From: Varroa destructor
Taxonomy: Eukaryota > Arthropoda > Arachnida > Mesostigmata > Varroidae
Direction of reading: 5' to 3'
Assembly: GCF_002443255.2 (NCBI RefSeq)
Contig: NW_019211457.1
Coordinates: 40,151,126-40,215,125 of the forward strand
Length of the DNA: 64,000 nt
Below the pieces are notes generated by a model. The model ran no database searches and was not told the origin of the DNA. It saw nothing but the letters and a program-made list of their open reading frames with translations. Below are positions 1 through 12,359 of the stretch, in pieces. The stretch's first letter is position 1. Each line of letters starts with the position of its first letter. The position numbers and the translations under genes were made by a program.

Positions 1-865
1 CCCGTAGACATGCTAACATAGAATCGGGATGGAGTTACAGAGATACACAGACACACTCGATGGATTTAGTCGGAAATTGTGAGTTAGAGATCCAACGCTA
101 GTCAACTGTAGTTCCTATAATATTATACTTCACAATATGCTTGCAGCGCGCAGCGTTACGGCATCTTTGCTACAAATGTATTGTACAGTTGAATCTGCCC
201 TTCGTTACATAGTTTGCTTATTTTTTAGTACTTCGATAATGCAAAAGTGAAGCCTCTGACAAAAGATCTTCGCTCCACCACGCATATGTATATAATTACC
301 GGTTAGTTTTCAAGTTTGTGCAAATTTGCCCAATCGCCGTAAATCATTTTTTCGGATGTTATTTACCTGTTATCTGGTGGTATATTGTGACCAGCCAAAG
401 CGCAAGTTTTTCGAGTTTGAGATACATGAGAGTAGGTCTCTGTGCCAAGCGTCCCATCCCTTCTTGCGCTTTTATACGTCACAGTCAACACCATACACGC
501 ACTACAGTTTGACCTTGGAACTACTTATGTATTTGCACCAAAGAAGAATTATACTACACCAAGTTTGAATCGGTGTTTTTTTCATTTTATGGGCTCTTGA
601 TTTAAAGCCGCCTCATCTCACCTCACCTTCCCCATACATATATACATACTTTCAAGTATTCTTATCTTTATATAAACACTTAGCAATTAAACTACCTGTT
701 AGGGAGTCACGACTGAACGGGAACCAGTGCCTGGCTTAGGATATTCTAATTGGTCTACATGCCATTGTGCAAGAAATATGCTACAAGTACCCATAGGTAC
801 CTTTTGCGCTAATTTTGGGCCTGCTTCTACAAAAATGAACGCTCTCATAGGAACGAAGAACCTAC
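1..865 (-). other. DYNC2H1 intron after exon 24, incomplete
   Basis: No dynein block following NCDE (GIDV.. or the CFDEFNRL Walker B region) is visible on the - strand here, so this is taken as intron running off the left edge. Small + strand ORFs lack recognisable features. Confidence 0.75.
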
Positions 866-1390
866 CTCGTCACAGTTGAAGACCAGCGTTTGCCTTCCGA
901 GGGCCGAACCCAGCGCTTTTACCGATTCCGTCTTTCCTGTTCCGGCTGGACCATAAGGATTGCCGCCCATTCCCATTTTCATACCTTGCATAAGTGCTAA
1001 GAAGCACTTATCGGTTAGTGGCGTTTGCACCAGCTTTGGCACATTCCCTTGATACTCGTACGTGTAGTCAAAGGCCGCGTCTAACATATGAACGCAAACT
1101 GAACGATTGTCCTCTTTCATGTAGAATCTCAGTTGCTTCTGCCAGCACCAGTCGCTTAACGCGGTAACGTTATGCTCGATAAGCTGTTCAACGACCTCCA
1201 TATTGTGGGTGATGTCGAGCACAAGCGCTTTAAGCTTGAGGGAATTCACATGGTTTGTGAGGATTCCTAATCGAGATGTATGGGACGAAAGCTTCGTCGT
1301 CAACTTTGCACGGAACTTATCAAGCTGCTTCGATGCAATCGCTTTCTCGCAATCCCGAGTGAAGCACAACATTTCGAATAAGCAGAGTAC
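866..1390 (-). CDS. DYNC2H1: DYNC2H1 exon 24 (AAA1 with P-loop)
   Basis: Residues 1498-1672. Contains LKLKALVLDITHNMEVVEQL, QKQLRFYMK, YTYEYQGN, LTDKCFLALMQGMKMG and the Walker A motif GPAGTGKT (residues 1644-1651, bases 929-952), which binds ATP in the main catalytic AAA+ module. Acceptor ctactcttag, ending in phase 0 at GACGAG|gtaggt. Walker B and the rest of AAA1 are in following exons outside the window. Confidence 0.97.
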
Positions 1391-4300
1391 CTAAGAGTAG
1401 GCGGTAGAAGCATTTTGTGATAGAGCATTGCATATGATTTTACCGTTATCTTACATAAGTGTAACAACAGGTACATTGAAACAACACAATTGAGGATACA
1501 AAGGCAAAACTTCAACAAATGCTTATAAAATAAATACGACGTGTTATATATACATAATTTTTTCTTTTTGTTTTTCCACGTGAACATTGCATATTTTATT
1601 TTTCCTCTACGTTCTCTACTCTAAGTTCAATGGCAGAGTACACGAAGAACAGGCGCACCTGCGACGGAAATTCATCGAGGCCAACTTCCTTGGCCTCGTG
1701 ACAAAAGCATCGATAGGCCATATTCCGTAACGTGCTCTGCATTTCTTTGGCAAGTTGTGATAGCCATACCTCGACCTCTCGAACTACCCTTATCGGTTGC
1801 TCCAGCCGAACTGATTCGCCTTCCTGAGAAATAATGGCTTCGATTTGCAGACCACCTTCCCCTCCGTCGTTAAACTCTACCCGGTGAATACCTGTTGTTT
1901 TTAAAAAGTAAAATTTTCTATTAAATCGACACCGGTCAATACCTTATTTTTGCGCAGACGGCCACATTTATACTTCGGTTAAATTTTGGACTATTGGTGT
2001 ATTTATACGTTAGACGTGATTAGTACTGAACTGATTGCAAAATCTAGCCATGTGTCTGTTACATGATCTGCATAGCCTACCAGAGAACAGCTTCTTAAGG
2101 TGCGACTGTATTATCTGCGGTCGTGTGGCTTGTCCAAGGATTTCGAGAAGGTCTTCATCGCCTAAAAAGTAGAATCGTGGAAACAAGGACCGCTTCACTT
2201 CGAGATACTGGTTTAGGGCCTTCTGTGAGCGATTTAGCTGGTCCAGCATATTGGTCAACGATTCTACCAATCCCATTTGATTTGTTAGAAGCGCTACCCG
2301 TGAATCGCGCTGAATTGTACGCATAAGGTTCCTGAATAAACATTTCAGATTTAGCAATCCATCAGCATATAGTAGCAATTGCATGGCTTATATTATTAAA
2401 TTATAGTTGGACTCCTGACTGCGCAATCACCAAAAGGCCTTCATGGGTTTTATTCGATTCGTAATGAATGGTAGATATTTATTAACGTATCATCTATGTC
2501 GGTGAAAAAGCCAAGTAGAGGTAACGTAAAATATCCGTAATGTTTGCTGCATCGAGCGAACGAGTGGTCTTACTTGAATTCCTCGCTAATTGAATTGAAC
2601 CTGGCGGATTCACTCGGAAGGGCCCCTTGGCCCAGAATTGGATCGAGATATGTCCATCGTCGTTGAACCTGTTAGTTTATTATAATGATTATTATTATAA
2701 CGAACGTAGCGATGAAGTCCATGCTATGTGCAGTGTTTAAAAGGAAACTGTCCTATAATAGATTGCAGAATAAGGTCGCGCCTGAAGTCATCAAGTGACC
2801 AAGGTCATCTTGACTTCCACACGAACAATTGAATTCTTTTTTAACTGACCTGTTGCATAATGTAAAGGGCCGTGTCGAGTGTGGAGAGACGCTGGGCCCA
2901 GATATTAGCGCGGTCAGCAAAATTTGAGTAGAATATTGAGTCTTTCATGGCCTGAAGCAGGCATTGGTTGTCACCGATTTTCGAAGTCACCTCGGCCCAG
3001 TCACGGATTAGCACAAGCAGTTCTCCGCGGGAGTCCCGTTGTTCCACGAGTGTAAATTTGGCCGTATTTGACCACAAATCCAACTCGTTAAAAGCTTCCC
3101 GGATGGTCACCTCACCATGGGCACGATTGTTGAGGTCTGGCAGAATATCATAAAAGGTTCAATCTCAGAGTTATTTACTGTTCGTTCAGTTTATGGCCTG
3201 GTCGATTTTTTGTATCCTGACAATTGCAAATTTCCATCCGAAGAAACATAATTATACAGTTAAACAAATATTCATAGTGTAGCCTTGTATTTCTGATTTC
3301 TGAGCAAGACTGTAAGCAAGGAAAGGACTGATCTATGTGATGTTTTATGGCTTGACCGAACGTTAATACGCATTGCTTCAAATGGCTCTAGCACCAAAAC
3401 TACAGAGCTTAATGTGCCCCTAAACATACAAAGGGGTCTGATCGGTTTACTCTAGGACAGCGTAAATGCTCTAATAATCAAACATGTTGGGTTTTCATCT
3501 ATAAACGCTGGTATCAAGACCTAACCGACATTATTTCCGCAATGCCGCTTTATCAAGTGATTCAGTCAAATTCCAACAACGGTCTCCCCCTCCTAGACCG
3601 ACTCAGCAAAATAATAAAAAATCGTTACTGCACTTCCTATACCTTATTAAAAAACTCGAATAACCTGAAAGTTTAACGATTGTCGATACCAAGGCGGTGG
3701 TATATATACGCAGATATATACAGATATAGGAGAGGTTCGATTGAGAAGAAATTAAGGCTCGGACGGTGTATGCACCATATGCCGTGTTCAGCGCTTTGTG
3801 TAATGAAGTGCTGTTACCGGATGTGGAAAGTTACCTTAATCATCCCGGAGACACCCTTTGCAGGATAAGTAAATAAAAATTTCGCTGCCCCCAATGATGT
3901 ACATGTGTGATACATGACACAGGTCATGTTTCACTAGAAAAGCGTTCACCTCGTACTGTGCTAGATTCTAGCGTTGCCTACTCTAACCCAAATAGCCTAC
4001 TCTAACTTTACTCGGCCTGAGTACGCTCGCGGTGGTCCGACCACTGGCCGCAGAACATAATTTCCACAAAGGTCGACTTAGTCTGCAGGACTCAGATGAC
4101 CAAATTCGTTTTTGGAAGAATTGTACGACGGATATTGACGACCACACGATGTAATCATGAGTCCAAGGACAGCGCGACATAACAATTCGAGCGATCCGCA
4201 TCGTGTTAGTAACTCAGTATATCCTTTTATGTAGCCTGCTTGCCTCCCTATGAGGGTTTGTCACAACACCTTTACTGGCGATACGGATGGGGCCGTCTCT

Positions 4301-7300
4301 CGTCTGCCAATAACATAAGCGACTATGTTCTAAAATATCGGCCTAGTTTCGAGTCGCTTTCCGCCTATACGCGATGAGAAATAGAAGCATGCCTACCGTG
4401 ATGCTTTAGTCTATAGTTATTGTTGGCCTGTATATTACCTTCTGGTAATATTCTTAATGGAGCTTCACTTTGCAGTTTCGTAACAACCACTGTAACTTTC
4501 AGAACGTAACGACATGCATACGCTGAGTCAGTTTGGTACGTTTTCAAAAAATAACATGACGCCAAGTATTTGTAAGCACTCGCTCGTAAGTCTATCAGTA
4601 TAGAGTGAAGTTCACTTTCAAACTAGTCCTTAGTTCTGTCGCTGCTAAAGGCATAGGCTTTTTTTTTTATTTAAACAGTGCACAGTAATATAGCCTGACC
4701 CGCCGCCGCATATATATTTTTGTCTCAAAAGCCCCGGAAGTTTTCACAACAGGTCTACTTGCAGCCCCTCACTCAGCAATCAGTGTTAACAAGGCACCTG
4801 TACAGCTCTACTTGCCTGAAAATATAATCCAGTTTTAGTCAAATCAACTGTTGGCTAACGTAATATAAAGTTATAATGTAATGAGTCATCACCAAGCCAA
4901 CTTATAGGTCTAAGTTTGTGGACGTAAGTGAGGAAACGTTGTACAGACAAACATAGAAACTCTTCCTTATAGCAGAAATGTATGAAGTGTTTCCTTGCAC
5001 TTCGGTCTGTAGCGGATCTGGTGACCCTGAGGCAGGGTCGTACATCCTAACAAGATCCGACCTGAACAAAATGAACGATGAATGCAATATGACCGGAGTA
5101 CATTCCGGTTAGAAGCAACGCTTCACGTCCGGCTTTCGTCCTAGTCCCTTCAAATGCTAGTCCGCTTTGTGCTATTATGATTATGACTTTCCTAGGCCTA
5201 CTGCTCTATCAACTCGAAAGTTAGATGCGGTAATCGGTAACAGTGACTATAACGTAGAATAGCAATAGGATACGGTTCAGGAATGATTTGAGAAAATTCA
5301 TTTTAGTTTTGTACGGCTATTGCTTATTTCCTGGCTTTTGGGGCACACCTCGACACGGCCGCTTATTAAAATGTATCTCGGGTGTAGTGTACTTTAAGTG
5401 AAAATTGTATAGGGCAATCGATAGAAAGCGTACTTGCCGCAGACGACACAAGGTCGACTATGCACTATACAATGTGTATACTAATGTGAAGCCGTTCGGA
5501 TGCAACGATAAGTTGAATACACTCTTACGCTAATTGTTTTTGCAGATCGCCAGCGGCTACGGCTCATGGCGTTCTAGGAATTTTCTTTGCAAAGATACTT
5601 GAACTTGCCAAGAATGGACCTAAAAAGAACCTACCAAAGACCGACCTATATTTGTACTTGGTTGAAGTGAGTTAAACTTTTTTCCTAGACTAATGGCTGA
5701 CGCGAGAAGGTTCACGACTTAGAAACTTCTTTAATAATAAAGCTTTTTTTTTTTTGTCTCTAGTATATAGAACAAGTTGTTATTTTTCAAAGGGGCACAG
5801 CATGTTAATATCTCAAGCAAATGAGCTAGTTAGATGGAATATAAGTACTTAATCTCAAACTATGTAGCTAGCGAAAATATAGGCAACGTCAGCTTGCGGT
5901 AACAAGCAGTTAGTCCAGACATTTTTATCTTAAATTGTAGCTCGTAATTTACAGAAATCGCTACTTCAGAACTGGTTCAGCCTTTAACGGTAATGCCCTC
6001 ACCGTCCATCCATTTGACCCTACATTCGAAACTAACCAATTCAGTTAATTCCTGAGCGAGCTCATTTTATACGTTGTTTATTAATATACCATAATAATAT
6101 ATAAATGGCACAAGCAAATTCTGAGTTTTATAAAAATATTTACATTATTATCACACATTTATATATACTGTACTAAAGGCTTCTGTTAACGTGGTACTAT
6201 ATATAAATCTATGCTTTTGACAGACTGCTAAAAAACTGAAAAAAATGCTATTAACCAAAAAGTATGAGATGATTTCTAACGAGCTGACGTAGGTGAGGTA
6301 TTTGGATGGAGAGTTTCAAATAAGGAGTTCTATGCAACTGTTATTTGTAGTTTTACGTCGACAATATCGCGTAATGTCTGCTCGAGACCAGAAAGGGTAC
6401 ACAAAGGACTCGACTGGTCAAATATACAAAAATGGCCTTTTTCGGTCCTTACAACGTCACAGGGAGAGTTTCGTTCTACGAGTCAAAAAGACTGTCCCGG
6501 GGGCTGAATTGGGTCAGGAGAGCTACTATTACATGCAAAGTGCGATTTTATAGAACATCTTGTCTCTCGCTGCGGAAAGCATGGCTTGCATCCCAAATCA
6601 CCATGGGACAAAATTATTGCCTATGTCAAAAAATATCTGTCATAGTAAACTGACCGACAATCAACGATATGTATCAAACGAGCTAGGAACAAAGTTAAAT
6701 TATTTAAACGCGTAACTGTCAGGATAATTGAGCTTCATTATACAACAAGAATGGACAACAGTGTACAATAGATCGAACAACACTGTACAAATGAGCATTT
6801 ATGCTGCTCATTCGGTACGTGTGTCTTCATCGCTATAGTGTAAAAATCCGTGTAGAGGCTATCTGAGGATACACGAGGGATTATAACTTGGAAACGTTTA
6901 GCTAGCATTGCGCCTCCTAAAGAGCAGTATAAAGCTTCATTTTCAGATGAAGCAGGGCTTTAGAATCGTTCGCATTGTCGAGGTCTTTCTCTCTGGCATG
7001 TTATCCACTACTAACAGCGCCCGATAGGACATCGTATCTTTCATCGAGCAACTGCATGACAAATAGGGCCTGTTTCGCTGAATGTCAGAAAGAATCAATG
7101 AATTAGTGGTCCCAGATTCAAATTCGAGTGAAGATTTCTCATGAGATTATCGACTGAAGGTGATATTGCATCAAACATTACGCCAGCGCTGGCTACCTAT
7201 GTACGTAAATTATTTCACGATTGTGGTTAACTCTATACTGTTCAACAGTATAACATAACTACGATGAATTTAACTTGACATAGTTAAAACTAACTTATTT

Positions 7301-9004
7301 ATTCGGCTGTGTGAGTTCGTACAGTTAGTCCGTATTTATTAATCGAAACAATTTAATTCTTTAAATTAATTCATGCTACTAATGATGCAAACGAGTCATT
7401 TACGTAAAAGTTTATCAAAATTGAGCCTACCCAGTTAAGTATTAAGGACAGTCGTCTTATACACAAGAAGGTCCATTCTAACGTATTGGCCTCATAAAAA
7501 TCACATTTTTTTCCTTTGCGCTGCTGTTACCTAAACGTTTCTGAAATTATAAAATTTGGCTTTCTCAGAAAGAAATGCCTTACGGTTCTCTCAAATATTT
7601 ATTGATATTTGGATTTTCTTTTCACTTCGATTTACCGTGTCCGTCTGTTTAGATACAATCTACCTAAGCGATGGTGCAAAATATATCGGCCCCTACGGCG
7701 CACGACAACGTTCAGCTCTAAATCCGTATATGTATGGTAAATGTGTATTACATATAGGAAGCTGGGTGTCACTGATGACTGAACAGATTTTGATTATTGA
7801 AGATAAAAGCTGAGCATTGAAATTTTTATCTTTTTGTTATATAGAAACATACCTTTGAGTTGATCCGCGTTATTCAGCAAAGCTGCCTTTGCTTGTAGGA
7901 AATCTCTAAATAGCAGTTTGTCGACGGTTTTCACTGGAATCTGAGTGAGATTGAACAGATCTGCCCAATGTTGCGCTGAAAACTCTTCGCCTTTACAGAA
8001 CTTGAGGACAATGAGCATCTCTCTGTAAGAATCAATCTGAGCGAATAATGGATCAGCGACGGCACTTTCCTCGATATCCTTCAGACGACGACTCCAATCG
8101 TCTAATAAACTCTCGAAACGATGTAGACGGCCCCTACGATGTCACACCAAATAGTTGATATACTGATGCTATATCTTGAAGTTCTTACAATTATTAGATA
8201 GCTGTATTGTATCTCTAGAAAAATAAACGTTGCATTGACTAGGCTCAATCCTTAATGTAATTCGTATAGCATCATTAGATTCGTGTTTCGTAGAATCATG
8301 CACAGACTTATGATACTGATTCGTACTAACCTGACCACAACCCACTCCTCGTCGGCCACCTTATTAATATCGTTTTCAAATTCTTCGAACATCAGCCATA
8401 CTTTTTCTTCATCATCAAATGCCCTTGCCATTGCTTCTAACTCGACAATATCGGGCGGTTTCAGACCGAAGTGCACAGTTTCGTCCCTGAAAATAGGCAG
8501 GTGGATCAAGTAGTAACGTATCAGTGGTGGGATCATTTAATGGCAATCCTTCTCTATACACGTGGTAGCTCATAATGAGGATGAGTGATAAAACATAAGG
8601 CACTCACATGAGCTCTGTTTTAGTTTTTAGCAGGGCATTAAGCTCCAGCCGAAACTCTTTAAGAAGCTGTGCGGTTTGTCCAGGATTGTCCTGCTTCTTT
8701 GGTCGACTGTTTTTCCAACGTTGTCCAAATCGAATGACATCACTGTCAAAATTATGCATCTTTGTTAGGACGTTAGCCCTTAGAATTTCGGTCTGTTCCT
8801 TCACGCTGACCTCGAAATCTTCTAGCAGGCGATCCAGAGTATCCCACTGAGCGTTTAGTTGGCTCAGTTCCTTAACGCTTTTACGGCTCCAACGGCCGAG
8901 GATCTCGTTTTTTACCTCGTTCTGCTCGTAGACACTACGAAGCTGTAAAGTTATACCATTTGTATAAAAGCAATTGGAGCTTTATAAGTAAGCGACGGAA
9001 ATTT

Positions 9005-9039
<35 letters not shown>

Positions 9040-11476
9040 CACATATGTTGCACATGCATATGCATGTGGCAAGGCCATCAATCTAAAAGGACTCAATGGT
9101 AGGTATTGTCGTTTGGCTCAAGCAATGGTCCGGTTAAAAAACTGTATTATTATGCTTTGATAATACTCATACTAAATATTGGATCAATGTGGTATTGTGA
9201 CACGTCTATATATACATATATAGATTATACTTTAGTACTACATTAAGGGTTTCGTTATCAGGAACGTCCAAGAGGCAGAGGGAAGGACATATTTGTGACC
9301 ATCGTTACCTTCACATTCAAATTTTTCCTCTAACCTCAGATTTAGTCAATTTGATTTCTTCAAACTTTATGATTGATTCGGTCATTTCCTCAACCGTTTG
9401 CGACCTTCTGAGTAAAGCGCTTGTTGACTCCTGGATAAACACTTGTATTCTGGATGCATCCTGCGATATGGTTCTCTGCAGAACTCGAACCAAAGTGCTG
9501 TTAATTTCTGACAGCAGGTAATCAATGTACGACTTGATCGGAGCATAACTCACAGTTATGCAATCGAACTTTTCCTCTTCACTGAAAGGCACCAATGGTT
9601 CACCATTAACTTGCAGTTTTTTTTAATTGAATTGGAAGTTCTTATAGGCTAGCCAAAGTTCACTATTAGCATATTAAAGACATACCGCGCATGTTTAATG
9701 CGCCTTTCACCAGTTCATTATAGCAATCATGTATTAAACACTTAAGTTTAGAAGTACCCTCTGAAGAAGACCTTCCCAAATTGGTAGATTTAGGACAACA
9801 GACTTTTACATTCAACGTCGGCTAGAATAGGGTTGTCCTGTATAAGGAAACACTTCGGCTTAAAACTCACTAAGCAAGTTTGTAAGTCTTACAGAGGATG
9901 AACCTAACTCGAACGCTTCAGCTACGTCATATACATATCACTGCTGGTAAACTCCGACTGTCCAATAGTCGTTTTTCGTCTATCTAAAAGTCAACTTAGG
10001 GATGGATTTAACGGAAGTAGCATGCATTTACCCCAGAGCTTATCTAAAATTACTACGCGAATTTATGTTAAATATGAGCTTTATGGTACGCTAACAAATA
10101 CACCACTCATACGTATTTTGCCAGTCTTCGATTAAAAAAAAAGCGAAATCTGCATTTGTTCTTACATGTTCATTTTGACAAATTCCTGACTCTTAATTTT
10201 CACCATCTTTAGGTTCAATCGCCACTCATCGGGGGTCTTGCAGAAGTCTTGAACAACGGCATCTAAATCAATTCCACCAAACGCTACCCAGCTCTCAAAG
10301 CGGTCCCGTGTTCTCTCTACCTGCTCGAGTACCTGGCTAGCATCAGCATAAAGCTGATTTATTTTTACCTAGAAAATAAAGAAAAGTGTATAGACATATT
10401 GCACCAGCTCCACGCTGTCCTTAAACATGTACTTCTCAAATATATGATATATAAATGATGAGAGAGTTTTTCGTAGTAAACACGAACCTCATTACATTAA
10501 CCCTTACTGAGATAACTAGCATTTAATTAACTACACATATTAAACGATATCTATTTTATCCGTTGAGCGTGAACTTCTTGCCACTGCTGTCCTGGTCGCC
10601 ATTTCCCATAAGACCCTAGACTGCTAGATTCTGTGCGGTCTACCTTGATTAGAGTATTTGGTTTCCTTTCACATCCCATCGAAACAGATTTCATTGCTAT
10701 TGAATATATTTCTATTTAGGAACTTCGGAGTGAAGCCTAGAACCTTTGTTTTGCGCTGCAGAAAAAATAATTAGTTAAGTTTGTCTGCAGAGGCCCGTTC
10801 CTGCTCCGAAACAATTTTATGGCCGTAACCCCGTGTAGGTGAATTTGGCTAACTGTAAAGGTATCTCTTTTTGCCTTTGAAAGCGGTTGTAGACTTCTGA
10901 AGACAATTCTATTCCTAGAGGTCCTGAACACTTTAGCAATTAGATTAGGCCCAAAAACAGACTTCTATAGGAACGTGATTCCTGTCAATATGTAAGTTTG
11001 TTTTCTACTGCGTCTGGGTCAAGACAACAAGTTTAACGCCAGAAAAAAATAGTAAATTGGGAACGTATGGTATTGAATCGAAGGTTCAAGGATATTTGGA
11101 TTCAATCAAATACCCAGCTACGTTCAATCATTGCGATGTTTCTTTTGTGAGACTTCCTACTGCATAAATGCCGCCTTTAACAGATTTTAAAATGTATGTG
11201 GTTGAACCACCATATTTGGTTTGTCGATAACGTTGGCTGCGTGCTTGGCACTATTTTTTCCCATGATAGAAAAAAAAAACCCATCAAATACATTTAATTT
11301 TGCTATTATATATTCATACAGCATGTTTTTCGATGATTGATGCGAAGGCAAGCGTTCCTTCGTTGGTGTTTGAAACTCCTTTGAAGTGGTGAGGTATTGA
11401 AAGAAACCTCTTGATCTGCAGAAAGTACTTAGCGCGAACCTCCTCAAGTGGCGGTCGGAAAGCGATTCCTCCATTT
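866..11476 (-). CDS. DYNC2H1: DYNC2H1, exons 14-24 (middle of tail to AAA1 P-loop), partial
   Basis: Heavy chain of cytoplasmic dynein-2, the minus-end motor for retrograde intraflagellar transport in cilia. Eleven exons on the - strand: 11320-11476, 10166-10368, 9335-9581, 8608-8942, 8331-8486, 7853-8133, 2850-3136, 2574-2668, 2081-2331, 1659-1891, 866-1390. They encode residues 749-1672 of my model. All have AG/GT borders and agreeing phases. The order of conserved blocks follows vertebrate DYNC2H1: FRPPLEEVRAKYF, then the DHC_N2 linker (GEVTIREAFNELDLW, IGDNQCLLQAMKDS, PRFYFLGDEDLLEILGQAT, IQSHLKKLF), then LTDKCFLAL and the P-loop GPAGTGKT. NPYGPAGTGKTESVKALG is the dynein-2 rather than dynein-1 version. 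The remainder of AAA1 to AAA6, stalk and C-terminus lie left of the window. The 5' half lies on the opposite strand at 20525-35433 because of a probable scaffold inversion. The identification rests on remembered family sequence, not a search. Confidence 0.95.
1659..1891 (-). CDS. DYNC2H1: DYNC2H1 exon 23
   Basis: Residues 1420-1497 (GIHRVEFND, VVREVEVWLSQLAKEM, LDEFPSQ). Acceptor aaacaacag, donor CAG|gtgcgc, phase 0. It ends at FPSQ as the vertebrate block does. Open frame beyond the donor (to about 1605) is judged intronic. Confidence 0.9.
2081..2331 (-). CDS. DYNC2H1: DYNC2H1 exon 22
   Basis: Residues 1336-1420 (LDQLNRSQKALNQYLEVKRS, PRFYFLGDEDLLEILGQAT, IIQSHLKKLF). Acceptor tttattcag, ending in phase 1 at CTG|gtaggc. 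Strongly conserved end of DHC_N2. Confidence 0.96.
2574..2668 (-). CDS. DYNC2H1: DYNC2H1 exon 21
   Basis: Residues 1305-1336 (VQRRWTYLDPILGQGALPSE, ARFNSISEEF). Acceptor aactaacag, donor CAA|gtaaga, phase 2. Corresponds to the invariant QRKWVYLEPIFGRGALP of the linker. The exon is short and has no long ORF of its own. Confidence 0.95.
2850..3136 (-). CDS. DYNC2H1: DYNC2H1 exon 20
   Basis: Residues 1209-1304 (GEVTIREAFNELDLW, FTLVEQRDSRGELLVLIRDW, IGDNQCLLQAMKDS). Acceptor attctgccag, donor CAG|gtcagt, phase 0. This is the dynein linker signature region. Confidence 0.96.
3137..7852 (-). other. DYNC2H1 intron between exons 19 and 20
   Basis: The longest DYNC2H1 intron in the window, about 4.7 kb. 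I looked on both strands and found only short ORFs without family motifs, AT-rich sequence and a poly-T run near 5743. No nested gene or transposon could be supported. Confidence 0.8.
7853..8133 (-). CDS. DYNC2H1: DYNC2H1 exon 19
   Basis: Residues 1115-1209 (FESLLDDWSRRLKDIEE, MLIVLKFCKGEEFSAQHWAD, VDKLLFRDFLQAKAALL). Acceptor gacatcgtag, donor AAAG|gtatgt, phase 1. Linker region with the conserved 'HW.DLF' core. Confidence 0.94.
8331..8486 (-). CDS. DYNC2H1: DYNC2H1 exon 18
   Basis: Residues 1063-1115 (VHFGLKPPDIVELEAMARAF, WLMFEEFENDINKVADEEWV). Acceptor tattttcag, donor CAG|gttagt, phase 2. Start of the DHC_N2 (linker) region. Confidence 0.93.
8608..8942 (-). CDS. DYNC2H1: DYNC2H1 exon 17
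   Basis: Residues 952-1063 (LRSVYEQNEVKNEILGRWSR, LLEDFEVSVKEQTEILRANV, FGQRWKNSRP). Acceptor actttacag, ending in phase 2 at CAT|gtgagt. Charged, helical spectrin-like tail segment, as in the family. Confidence 0.93.
9007..9037. repeat. (TA)n microsatellite
   Basis: About 15 TA units in the intron between DYNC2H1 exons 16 and 17. Confidence 0.97.
9335..9581 (-). CDS. DYNC2H1: DYNC2H1 exon 16
   Basis: Residues 869-951 (FDCITVSYAPIKSYIDYLLS, SQTVEEMTESIIKFEEIKL). Acceptor gcctttcag, donor GAG|gttaga, ending in phase 0. A predicted helical part of the tail. Confidence 0.92.
10166..10368 (-). CDS. DYNC2H1: DYNC2H1 exon 15
   Basis: Residues 802-869 (INQLYADASQVLEQVERTRD, FESWVAFGGIDLDAVV, WRLNLKMVKIKSQEF). 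Acceptor ttattttctag, ending in phase 2 at CAT|gtaaga. Matches the stretch with 'EWIVIGQVDMEALVE' in vertebrates. Confidence 0.92.
11320..11476 (-). CDS. DYNC2H1: DYNC2H1 exon 14 (first exon after the break)
   Basis: Residues 749-801 (IAFRPPLEEVRAKYFLQIKR, FLSIPHHFKGV). Acceptor cttttcag, donor GCT|gtatga, ending in phase 0. Its first base completes the Arg codon left open by exon 13, and its content is exactly the block that follows exon 13 in vertebrates (FRPPFEEIRAKYY). The longer ORFs nearby are in wrong frames. Confidence 0.93.
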
Positions 11477-12334
11477 CTGAAAAGAAGTCAAAAAGTAAAC
11501 ATATTCATTGATTTGCAGTGCTCGAGGAAACAAACAAGCGAGCTCGAGTGAAGGCTCGCCGCATGTACGTAGAAAGAGTCGAAGCTCTTTTGTTCTCTTA
11601 CTAGTATACTGATGAACTGTGGAGAAGCAGCTAGCCGTAACCGATCTTCCGTTTTCATTGAGTTTGAATATTGCATTGTGTAAAGCAATGGACATCTTTG
11701 ACGTTGAGGATCGTTTATATTTACTTGTGCCTGCTTCATAGAATGATCTCCATTATTATTCTTATCAATGCGCCATACTAGATTTGAGTGGTGTTATTAG
11801 TGCGGTTTCAGAGTTCCCCAACTAGCGCTATTACGTCCTTTCCCGCTGTAACGGGCAGCGAGCCAAATTATTTTTTACTATAAACTCGATTTGATGTTTT
11901 CTGCAACAAACCATATTGCCGCCATTATTGACCTTATCGCATTATATTGAAGCTGCTTATGTTGAGGCCTATTTCGAAAGTAGTTAGAGGATAACTGGTC
12001 AAATGTTCAATCAGAATTTATACTAGAATCGATATGGAAACAACAAGGTCCACAGGCCCAAACGTTTACCGACAAATTCAGGTTCAAACAAATGTTACGA
12101 CGGATGCCAATAAAATACGTAGATCCAAATTCGTCATTTTTATAAAATCGTCTCACTGTAGGAAAGAAATAAACACGTCTCCTTGATGTATTCATGTAAA
12201 AATTGAGCCCTCGTAGTTAACTGGCCATAGGCACAAACAACACCAGGAAAACGTGGACATAGTCCTATTTGAGAAGGCGTTACGAGAAAACAATAGTACA
12301 TAAAATGACATTTTCTAAGTTACAATCTCATAAA

Positions 12335-12359
12335 NNNNNNNNNNNNNNNNNNNNNNNNN
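12335..12359. other. Assembly gap, 25 N (left)
   Basis: Exactly 25 N. It separates the left contig, ending in intron 13 of DYNC2H1, from the segment that appears inverted. The first base after it is also the first base of the inverted repeat. Confidence 0.99.

Noticed and set aside
1300..1587. 95-codon - strand ORF overlapping DYNC2H1 exon 24
   Set aside because: Out of frame with the dynein exon and mostly intronic.
11444..11739. Two overlapping 83-codon - strand ORFs
   Set aside because: They lie mostly in intron 13, and the real exon 14 (11320-11476) uses another frame.
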